Shown one piece after another: positions 54,314 through 62,628 of a stretch of 64,000 bases of DNA. The stretch spans positions 9,426,001-9,490,000 of the forward strand of contig NC_088319.1 in assembly GCF_910592395.1 (NCBI RefSeq). The letters run 5' to 3'. The notes beneath the pieces were generated by a model. It was not told the DNA's origin, did not search any database, and was given only the letters and a program-made list of their open reading frames with translations. The position numbers were made by a program, and so were the translations under genes. This stretch comes from Lineus longissimus (taxonomy: Eukaryota > Nemertea > Pilidiophora > Heteronemertea > Lineidae). The number at the start of each line of letters is the position of its first letter. The stretch's first letter is position 1.

Positions 54314-55148
54314 ACTACCCTGCGATGGCAGGGCTGCAAAAATTTCTATAGGTCTCGTTAGGGAGTTTTTCCCAAATGTACGCGATGATGACGTGCCCCA
54401 TTAACAGGACGTAACATCTATTTTAAAATGCGTTTCCAAAGTGAATGCATGAGGACAACCCATTTGTGTCGTATATCACTGGAAACGCCCGATTCCCCTG
54501 ATTCTGCAGGATGTTAAATCGGGCATTTTATTTCTTTAAATAAATCATTAGCGTCGCATTTGCTCCTAGCTCTGTTCACCATCCCAAATGGCAATATTGC
54601 CAATTGGGCCGGACAATCACGAAAAACCCCAAATATTATACATTTCTTCCTGAATAATTCTTACAGAGACCATTCTCCCATGAAAGACAGTTGCTTACGC
54701 TATACAAAAATCAAAAAAAATCGAGGGTCAACCATTGAACTTTTGAGATATGTTGAATTTTGCACAAATCAGCGAAAAACGCACCAACTGGCACTGGACG
54801 GCATTTCAACACGGGGCCGACGCACATCCCAAGTTCAGTGTACACATACGTCGGCAACAACAGTATAAATGCGTAGTTTCTTGTTAGTCGCCTATTGAGT
54901 AGCGCTCTAGGTTTCAGAAACTCAAAAAAAACATGTCTTTGCCAAAACAACTGCTGAATCAACGCTGACATACTGTAAGGACCGAGAAATCAGTGAGTTT
55001 AGGAACTACGGTTAGGGGTTGACCGCGCATGAATAACAAAAAAAACTCCCTAATGAGACCATAGACTCATTAGAGTGTTCCTCTCTACGGAAATCTTTAG
55101 TAAAAGGCGCAAGATTTATGCGTGGAATCGAAGAGAAACCAGAGTGAT
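54314..55148 (-). pseudogene. U5 snRNA gene split by TIR element, unit 20
   Basis: 5' domain at 55061-55148 with the same loop I stem break as unit 19; 3' portion at 54314-54350. Confidence 0.8.
54351..55060. mobile_element. TIR element in U5, unit 20
   Basis: 710 bp, ATA on both sides; the last full insertion at this position before the array edge. Confidence 0.85.
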
Positions 55149-55487
55149 GGTGTCCAGCCCGAGTTGGCTAGAGCTTGCCAAGTTGTTCATTATGTGTTTG
55201 ATTTTGGAAAATGGGATGCCGAGTAGTTCCTGAGTCTGTAGACAAAAGAAATGTATTGCAAGCTATTCGTAATGATCTGATGAACATATCATTCAGCTCG
55301 CCGTCAGTTGTCGCCTCATCCATGTAGGCCATGTCAATTGCGGATCATCGAGAAAAAGTCAGGGAAATACAAAAAATGACCACGCTTACGTTATCTAGCT
55401 TTGACCTTTGACCTTTGGTCAGTTCCAGCCGTCCCAACCGTGCAGTGATATTGGAAGAATTATGAGAAAAAAATAACGAAAAAACTG

Positions 55488-55607
55488 AAGTCTACAACAC
55501 GTGGTATTCAGAGGCGGTCACCCATCAACGTACTAACCACGCTCGACGTTGCTTGGCTACGGTGATCGGACGAGAACCGGTGTTTTCAACATGATATGGT
55601 CGTAGAC
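55488..55607 (-). rRNA. 5S ribosomal RNA, unit 20
   Basis: 120 nt with CACCGTAGCC for CACCGAAGCC just before box A. Confidence 0.88.
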
Positions 55608-55758
55608 ATCAGAGACCGACCTTTTGGGCTAGTTATAACAGTAGGCCAGCGACATAATTACAAACTGCATACATTTAATTTCTGTTGACATGTTATATTG
55701 TGAAAGGTTGGTCTCTTTGGAAATATTTTGTGGTTATGAAAAGAACCGTTTGGTGTAA

Positions 55759-56064
55759 CTAGCAATCACTGTCGTACTCATCGTCTTGAAGTAGAATCTC
55801 GTCGCCGAACAGCTCGCATCTCAACTCTGTCATCTTGTTTGCAGTGAGTTCGGCAAATTTGTAATAGGCGGCCCTGACACCCTCAAGGGTTACAAGCTGG
55901 AGTCGCCTGTTGTAGCGCATCGAGCGGTGCCCCTCCTCGTCAGCGTGGTTGTACCGGAGTGTTATGTCTTGAAGCTTTCTGTCTATCATCACGATCTGGT
56001 CGCATGCCTTATAAAACTTTTCTTCAAGTTGGTAGAGTTGCGCTGACTTGGTTGAGTTTTCCAT
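55759..56064 (-). CDS. Gene B, unit 20 (last copy)
   Basis: Same 101-aa protein as units 18 and 19. The stem-loop at 55732-55747 has a C-T mismatch (GGTTCT/ATAACC), so 3' processing may be impaired although the protein is intact. Confidence 0.79.
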   Translation of the reverse strand: MENSTKSAQLYQLEEKFYKACDQIVMIDRKLQDITLRYNHADEEGHRSMRYNRRLQLVTLEGVRAAYYKFAELTANKMTELRCELFGDEILLQDDEYDSDC

Positions 56065-56446
56065 GTCGGTTTGATATGTTCCGATGTTCACAGGTTGAAT
56101 AGTGAACTGGGACGGGTTATCTCGTCCAATTTATACTTGTGCGGTCGCGTGTCACCAGGCAGCGTAATTGCCATGTCAACTCGAGTTGACATTACTCATT
56201 CAGCCGAAATTGATTGATACTTTTCACCGGCCAAGCAATGATATCGCCTTGATTGTAATCAAATAATTGTATAGGCCTGGGCTCAATGTATCTGAGGAGT
56301 GAGTTAAAATCACCAATATGGCAATTAATAGGCCTAATTGGCACTTTTTCTCACCGAGTGATTGTGAGTAGAGTATAAAATCCAAATCAACTCACTATTT
56401 CACCATTAATTCATCAACCATCGGGTCAACTTGAAAATTACCAACC

Positions 56447-56733
56447 ATGAAAACCACAATTGACCAGAGATTGCGAGCGGTTGAGAGAAAGTTTAAAACA
56501 TCGGTGCGACAAGTCGGCGTCCTCGATAGACTGATTTACAGACTCCAAGCCCGATACAAGAGAGCCTACAATAGCAAAAGACCAATGCCGTCTTCAACAG
56601 CTTTCGTCTTCAACTTTCAACTGTAGAAGGTGTGCGTCAAGTGTTTTACCTCTATGCATGCGAAAGAGCCGCCGAGAAGAGTCGACTACAAAAAGAAATG
56701 CAAGAGGAACTTATGAGCAAAAGAGTAGAATGA
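56447..56733 (+). pseudogene. Gene A, unit 20, +2 frameshift (last copy)
   Basis: Same AGCAAAAGACC frameshift as unit 19, with a premature stop at 56624-56626. Stem-loop at 56754-56769 intact. Confidence 0.87.
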
Positions 56734-57114
56734 GTCTTTATAATAATTAAAACGGTTCTTTTCAGAACCAATCAAAATAGTAAAATGAGATAATTCTGTG
56801 CAATTAGTTTGCTTCGATGTAAAAAGAAGGGGCGAATGTCTCCCTTGATATAGCCCGTTGCTAGCCAAAGAAAACGATGCTGGGCCTGTTGGTGACGTCA
56901 TCACAGACGGACCAATGACGTCACTAAATGAATATCCTCCCAGTTGACCGCAAGTCCGAACAAACTTTTAATACTCCCCAAGGCAAATCATTCTTCAGTG
57001 TGCGACTAAATTCTCTATTGGGCGGTGATGACGGTGGTGGTGGGGAGGGGGGCAGCTTATCAGTTTATAACTTTGAGGTATGAGGTTGGTTGGATTGGAG
57101 TCACTTTGGCATTA

Positions 57115-57231
57115 ACTACCCTGCGATGGCAGGGCTGCAAAAATGTCTATAGACTCATTAGAGTGTTCCTCTATACAGCTAGACATCTTTAGTAATAGGC
57201 GAAAGATTTATGCGTGGAGTTGAAGAGAAAC
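57115..57231 (-). pseudogene. Uninterrupted but decayed U5 snRNA copy at the array edge
   Basis: The minus strand runs GTTTCTCTTC, CGCATAAATCTTTCGCC, then GAGGAACACTCT, GTCTATAGACATTTTTGCAG and the CCCTGC/GCAGGG hairpin, with no insertion. It shows the order of U5 parts before the TIR element arrived (target TCTATAGA). Loop I is altered (GCCTATTACT), the following strand is scrambled near 57172-57187, and the first ~8 nt are missing because the array ends here, so it is not functional. Confidence 0.83.
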
Positions 57232-57312
57232 TTTTTAAAATCTGTTACAAATAACAAGTAATAAGCTTTTTAAAACATCCAATTTACATGCATTCGCTGA
57301 AATTGTCACATA

Positions 57313-58020
57313 GGTCTCGTTAGGGAGTTTTTCCCGAATTTACGCGATGATGACGTGCCCCGTCAACAGGTCGTAACATCTATTTTAAAATACGTTTCCA
57401 ATGTTATTGCATGAGAACAACCCATTTGTGTCGTATATCACTGGAAACGCCCGACTTCCCTGATTCTGCTGGATGTTAAATCGGGCATTTTATTTCTTTA
57501 AATAAATCATAAGCGTCGCATTGGCTCCTAGCTCTGTTCATCATTCCAAAACGCAATATTGCCAATTGGGCCGGACAATTAGGGAAACCCCAAATATTAT
57601 ACATTTCTTTCGGTATAATTCTTACAGTGACCATTCTCCCGTGAAAGACAGTTGCTTACGCTACACAAAAATCAAAAAAAATCGAGGGTCAACCATTGAA
57701 CTTTTGAGATATGTTGAATTTTGCACAAATCAGCGAAAAACGCACCAACTGGCACTGGACGCCATTTCAACACGGTTCCGACGCATATCCCAAGTTCAGT
57801 GTACACATACGTCGGCAACAAAGGTAAAATGCGTAGTTTCTTGTTAGCTGCCTATTGCGTAGTGCTCCAGGTTTCAGAAACTCCAAATAACACGTCCTTG
57901 CCAAAACAACTGCTAAATCAACACTGGCATACTGTGAGGACCAAGAAATCAAGAATTTTTTAGGAACTCTTGTTAGGGTTTGGCCGCGCATGAATACAAC
58001 AAAAATTCCTTTAATAGACT
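57313..58020. mobile_element. Diverged second copy of the TIR element outside the array
   Basis: Begins with the same left repeat GGTCTCGTTAGGGAGTTTTT, is similar throughout with many substitutions, and ends near AAAAATTCCTTTAATAGAC, a degraded right repeat. ATA precedes it; the right-hand target copy is not clear. It lies 81 bp beyond the end of the last U5 copy. Older than, or independent of, the array insertion. Confidence 0.75.
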
Positions 58021-58307
58021 ATTAAAGACCTTTAATAGTCGGGCCTTGTGGGCACTCTGAACCAAATACTGTGAAATCGGACTTAAGACATCACTTCTGG
58101 GTATCAGGATGTCCAGCCCACTTTGGCAAAGTGGGTTGGTGTGTCTATTGAATATGGTTTCTCCAATCATTGTTCGAGACCAAGCATAAACAGATTGAGG
58201 TTTAGTTTATTGACTGGGTCTTGGATGGACATGATCATGTAGGCCTAATCGTTATCACTTTTCATAAAAGGAGTTTGTGTCATATCAGAATTGACCAGTT
58301 CTATATA

Positions 58308-59335
58308 AAGGGTGTCACAAAAGAAAACTTTATTGTATTTAGTGCTTTATGAAAGCTGTTTTTCATCTAAGGATTTTTTGGATGTCGACTGTTCAGGCCT
58401 ATGAAATGCTTGGTTTAGCAGGCTTCGTTTTCTCACATCGTTTATACTGCAAGATGTACCCCAAATGCCAGAAAAGGCTCGTATACAGTGTCGGAGAAAA
58501 CAATCAAGTACGTGCGTGACTTCGAAGAAGCTTTGGTGAATGGTGTTGTCACCTCAATGAAAGAATTTGCGGACCATTATAAGATTATACGCCATTTCGA
58601 CGTCTTGGAAAATGAGCAGTTGAAGTACACGTCTTAACAAACAGGGTGGATGAGGAAGGAGACCCTATACTTGACCACTGGGTACCTGAGGTTCTGCAAC
58701 CATTCGTGGAAGGAGAGAACGTTGAAAATTACTTCTTGATAGTTGACCATTTTCGACCCCACGTACAGGACAGAACATTTTGGATGCGGATTACTGAGAT
58801 GTGGGGAATTCTGCAGTTGGTGTCAGTGGGCTGCATAACCCTGCGGCAACCGTTAGACCTTACGGTGATGAAGTCGTTTAAGTCTAACGCGCGAAAGGCA
58901 TGGAAGGCATGGAAGGCATGGAAAACAGCAAATACTGATGAGCAGGGCGGATGCGGAATGATTGGACTTTCAGATACGCGTTGTAAATGTTGCATGTGAG
59001 GCTGGTGTAGTCCACAGGTCATCATCATTGGATTTGAAGCGGCATTTCGTCCTGGCCATGTTGATGCTGGGCCACTTCCAGTAGTCGATGGAGATCTTCA
59101 CGCGGACGAAGTGGAAGTTTAGCATGATCAGGGTGTAATGAACCTTCAAAACTGTGGCTAACAGCTAACTTTAATCTTCTCCGATCTGTGTTGGACTCCT
59201 ATAGAACAACCCTACAGACTCGTGGACCCACCATTTTAGACATCCAAGAAAATGATGTGTAATTAGCAAAACCCAATTCAGTGAAAAAATTAATTAAAAG
59301 TGGTCTTCGAAGTTTTTTTTTATTGGGACAACCTG
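58308..59335 (+). mobile_element. Degenerate Tc1/mariner/pogo-superfamily transposon
   Basis: Flanked by TA (58306-58307 and 59336-59337). The ends are imperfect inverted repeats (AAGGGTGTCACAAAAGAAAAC against CAGGTTGTCCCAATAAAAAA). About 1.03 kb with a transposase remnant in the same orientation. Confidence 0.6.
58646..58999 (+). pseudogene. Transposase remnant (DDE, pogo/Tc1-like)
   Basis: The 117-codon frame contains NYFLIVDHFRPHV, matching the D-N/H catalytic strand of DDE transposases. It then has a run ending in RQPLDLTVMKSFKSNARKAW, which resembles the QPLD-x-x-V-x-K-x-FK motif of pogo/Tigger-type enzymes. Upstream coding traces (near 58490-58610) are in another frame, so the gene is broken. 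A 9-bp unit repeated three times near 58897-58923 gives KAWKAWKAW. There is no complete domain and no expected activity. Confidence 0.6.
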
Positions 59336-59337
59336 TA

Positions 59338-60594
59338 CAAGTTTTTGTACGCGACCTTGAAATTCAGAAATGATCAGAGCTGGTTTTCTCTTCTCAATAA
59401 TTTCACAATAGGCCTACTGCGAATGTGACATTACTAGTGTCAGTTCTATGAAGTTCAAAGCCAATGACTACTTGGCCTATTTGCGTTGGTAAACCAATCA
59501 GAAAGCAGATAGTACATGTATTATTACAGATTATTATTGCATGTGCAGCCATGTGACCGTCATAGTAATGAAGTGGGCTGGTTTACAGAAGTGATGTCTT
59601 AAGTCCGATTTTACAGTATAATCGAAGTAGCACGTGTTACAATACCCAATCGCGCGAGCACTGTGAAAATATGATTTCAAAATCCCTATTTTATATCTAA
59701 GTGTAATACTTCCTTATCTTTATACATCCTGAGATAATTGGTCAACTTTACAATTATTTGATCGGCTACAAACGGTTTTTGGTAATGTTGAAACAGTGCT
59801 GACACGTAGTACCCGAATAGACTCTTGCGGTGACGAGTGATATGACGTACACGAGTATCCAGGGTCCAGTGGTGCAGCCATTTTGAATGCCAATCAAATA
59901 GACCTCGGATGTAGAGGTTGGATTGGATTGGACCGAGCTAACTCCAGTAAGTTTAAAGGGATCTCCAACCTTGCCCTAGAGAAATCACGTGTGCTATTGT
60001 ACCGTGAAGCCCTTAAAAGGTAGGCTTCACGGTGTTCATAGGGTTAACTCAACTTGTTTGAAGTATACCGAACGTGCCTTTTCAAGCTGTTCGCCATTGT
60101 TCATAGCCTTGTTTAATATTATTACACATTACAGGCAGTGAGTCCAGGTGTCCGAGTCACGCGGTTCCAAGTCGGGGGATTGCGGCGACAGCAGTATTCG
60201 TCTTCCCCAATCCTGGACTCTGAGCTCGTGACTTGGCGTCTGGGTATTTAAGCACTGGGCACGTCAGCTCTCTCTCTCTTTCCTCTCTGTTGCCAACCAC
60301 CTCTGAACTGGGACTTTGAGCGTGCTCTGCCGTTAAGGATTACAAACTGATTGTGATTGTAAGTGCGAACAAACTGCATGTATTCTAATTAATACTCTTG
60401 TCTTCCGGCTTCCTCTTCTACCAGTAGTTAGTCTCTTTGCAAGTTCAGCCGGTCTACGGCAGCAGGGTTTCTGGATACCCCGTATCCAGGGACTTTGTGT
60501 ACACTATATAGACGAGGTAAGACTAGGACCTTGATTTTTTTTTAACTAATTTTTTCTATATGTGTAGTATATATGTCAAATCAAAGTCGGTATG
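59338..60594. other. Flank without recognised genes
   Basis: Contains the right repeat of the 1.55 kb element, a perfect 11-bp hairpin at 60001-60033 (ACCGTGAAGCC/GGCTTCACGGT), inverted segments near 60138-60240 (GTCCAGG/CCTGGAC, AGTCACG/CGTGACT), a TATTTAAG followed by CT-rich sequence near 60246-60290, and a perfect 8-bp hairpin at 60471-60489. The stretch from 60138 could be a decayed LTR or a promoter; no coding sequence is supported. Confidence 0.5.
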
Positions 60595-61135
60595 AGATGT
60601 GATGTATCGTTGCTTGGAGTACCTACCATATAAATATCATCGAAAACAAGTCACATATACATGTAAGCGAGATATTGCACTTTTTACCTTTTTTAGTTCT
60701 GGCCTCCTGGTGGCCAAGTCAAGAATAGATCAGATCGAAATTCGGTCTCCGAGGTAACATGACGTAGGGAGTCATGTGTACCAAATTTCAAGTTCATTGC
60801 TTTAGCGGTTAAGAAACGTGCCATAGTTTCACTCAAACGACCAAGTTACACCATTTGACCTCTGTGACCTTGCAAAGTAGGTAAACATCAAAACCCACAG
60901 GTTATGTGATGTATCCTTACTAGGAGAACCTACCATAGAAATTTTATCGAAAATGAGTCACTCATAAGAGATATCACACTTTTAAGGCTTCCACTTCTGG
61001 CCCCCTTTTGGACAAGTCAAGAATCAGATCGGACCGAAATTCATTTTCAAAGGTAACCTGACCTGGAGCATCCTGTGCACAAAGTTTCAAGTTCATAACT
61101 TTAGCGGTTAAGAAACGTGCCACTGTTTTTAAAAC
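60595..61135. repeat. Two ~230 bp direct repeats
   Basis: 60595-60828 and 60902-61135 are diverged copies, 307 bp apart, sharing TGATGTATC, CCTACCATA, AAGTCAAGAAT, TTTCAAGTTCAT and GCGGTTAAGAAACGTGCCA. A short ACG-rich run (near 61148-61172) follows. They look like a dispersed repeat family; no coding capacity. Confidence 0.75.
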
Positions 61136-61164
61136 AGGATACAGACAACGATGACGACGACGAC

Positions 61165-61963
61165 GGACGACGCTTTCGATACTGTTGATACCACTTTTCT
61201 CCTTGAAACCATGAACATGGATTTCGGAATATCTGGATCTTGCCTCAAATGGCTGGAGTCATATCTCAACAGTCAGAAACAGCGGATTGTCATCAATGAC
61301 TCAGTCTCAACTAACTTTGACCTCAAATGTGGTGTTCCTCAGGGCAGCTGCCTAGGGCCAATTTTATTCTTGTTCTACGTTTCGCGCCTCTATCATGTGA
61401 TATCCCGACATCTACCTGACGCTCATTGATATTCTGATGATACTCAGTTATACCTGTCTTTTCGCCCACTTTCGACTTCAGTTGAATGCGATGCGGTGAT
61501 GGAGACTGAGAACTGCGTTCGTGATGTGAGGGCTTGGCTTATCACCTACCAACTGTTGATTAACGATGTGAAAACTGAATTTATCATCATTGGTTCCCGC
61601 CAACAATTGCTCAAAGTTAACATTGACTCAATTAAAGTTGGTGTGACTGATGTGAGCCCTGTCAAATGTGTGAGAAATCTCGGCGTATGGTTTGATTCCA
61701 ATATGAATATGGAAACCCAGGTAGGCAAAGTGTGCTCAAAGGCCTTTCGCGGACTTTATAACATTAGACAAATTCGGAAATTTCTTACGGAGGACACCAC
61801 CAAGATTCTGGTTCACGCTTTCGTAACTTCCCATCTCGACTACTGTAATGCTGTTCTACATGGCATCACTGACAAGCAATGTAGTCGGATGCAGAGGGTT
61901 CTGAATGCTGCTGCGAAGGTTGCAAGTCTTGTGCTTCGCTTTGACCATATCACCCCGGTGTGA
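61165..61963 (+). pseudogene. Reverse transcriptase remnant
   Basis: Encodes AFDTVDTTFLLE, GVPQGSCLGPILF and, after an in-frame TGA (61427-61429), YSDDTQL, the catalytic motif of non-LTR reverse transcriptases. The C-terminal thumb region with TEDTTKILVHAFVTSHLDYC follows in the next frame segment. The stop codon, the missing N-terminus and a downstream insertion make it inactive. Confidence 0.8.
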
Positions 61964-62120
61964 CAGCGGATATAGTCCCCCTGGAGTCATAGTCCGGTAG
62001 CATTGTATTTGATCAATCAAGCAGCATGATCTATTGTACCGCTAACCCTAACCAAAACATTTAGGAATGCGGGCTATTGTTACACGGACTATCAGCCCTA
62101 GGACTACTATCCCTTGCACA
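61961..62120. mobile_element. Small TIR insertion in the reverse transcriptase
   Basis: About 160 bp interrupting the coding trace between ITPV and VHLHWLPVKYRIIFK. The ends are imperfect inverted repeats (GGATATAGTCCCCCTGG against the complement of CCTAGGACTACTATCC). Boundaries are approximate. Confidence 0.5.
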
Positions 62121-62438
62121 CCTGTACTTGTGCATTTACACTGGCTTCCTGTTAAGTACAGGATAATTTTCAAGGTATTACTTCTAGTGTTTAAGGCCTT
62201 CCAGCTGATATGGTCAAGGTCAGGCAACAATTGTCTCATCATAGATTGCGTGGTGACTCTGAGCTATTGCTTGTGGTGCCGGTTACGCGTTGCGTAACTT
62301 TTGGGGACCGGGCTTTTTGCTCTGCTGCCCCCCAAGATTTAGAACAATCTCCAAAGGAGTATTAGGTTGGCAGGAAACATCGGCCAGTTCAAATCATTCC
62401 TTGAGCGTCATCTTTTTAGGAAGTGCTTTGCTTTGTAA
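62121..62438 (+). pseudogene. C-terminal remnant of the reverse transcriptase ORF
   Basis: VHLHWLPVKYRIIFKVLLLVFKA is readable, after which frame changes accumulate up to the 3' UTR hairpin. The HWLPV-x-x-RI-x-FK motif is common at the C-terminus of CR1/L2/Rex1-type polyproteins. Confidence 0.65.
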
Positions 62439-62485
62439 AGCGCTCGAGAATATGCCTTGCATAATCGAGCGCTAAATAAATCCTC

Positions 62486-62628
62486 ATATATTATATTATA
62501 TTATATTATATTATATTATATTGATTAGATTAAATGAGATTAGATTAGATTAGATTAGATTAGATTAGATTAGATTAGATTAGATTAAATTAGATTAGAT
62601 TAGCTTAGATTAGATTAGATTAGATTAA
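62486..62628. repeat. Pentanucleotide microsatellites (ATATT)n and (TTAGA)n
   Basis: About seven ATATT units (62486-62522) pass into about 20 TTAGA units (62522-62628) with a few substitutions. The first is probably the retroposon tail, and the second an expansion of a mutated unit. Confidence 0.9.

Larger units (their letters stand above)
1..57231. repeat. Tandem array of ~2.81 kb composite units (5S rRNA, U5 snRNA, genes A and B)
   Basis: Successive copies of the gene A start lie 2801-2818 bp apart (2750, 5561, 10286, 13098, 15916, 18734, 21546, 24360, 27169, 29982, 32796, 35608, 38420, 41232, 44044, 46850, 50845, 53646, 56447). The two exceptions are a unit with a 906 bp deletion (junction 7674/7675) and one with a 1.19 kb insertion (46902-48093). 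Position 1 falls inside gene A, so the array continues to the left. The right edge lies inside a U5 copy at 57231, after which the sequence is unique. Units differ by scattered substitutions and small indels shared between neighbours, as expected for concerted evolution. Confidence 0.97.
58070..59617. mobile_element. ~1.55 kb TIR element containing a nested transposon
   Basis: ACTGTGAAATCGGACTTAAG (start 58070) continues to CACTTCTG at 58101. Its inverted copy lies at 59586-59617 with one difference in 32 bases, and CAGCCCACTT is also shared further in on both sides. No gene of its own is seen; the middle is occupied by a different element (58308-59335). Confidence 0.65.
61165..62522 (+). mobile_element. 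5'-truncated non-LTR retrotransposon (CR1/L2-like)
   Basis: Starts mid reverse transcriptase directly after an ACG-rich run and continues to a 3' end with an AGCGCTCGA/TCGAGCGCT hairpin (62439-62473), then GCTAAATAAATCC and an ATATT pentanucleotide tail. Short-repeat tails are typical of CR1/L2-type elements. Confidence 0.75.

Noticed and set aside
1-57231. CRISPR array or plasmid multimer
   Set aside because: Repeats are 2.8 kb long and carry animal 5S, U5 and histone-type 3' ends; there are no spacers or bacterial genes.
1-57231. Pure assembly duplication artefact
   Set aside because: Units carry distinct shared and private variants, an insertion and a deletion, so they are real separate copies; exact copy number may still be wrong.
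60138-60300. LTR promoter of a retrotransposon
   Set aside because: TATTTAAG and a CT-rich stretch are suggestive, but no paired LTR, primer binding site or coding region was found.
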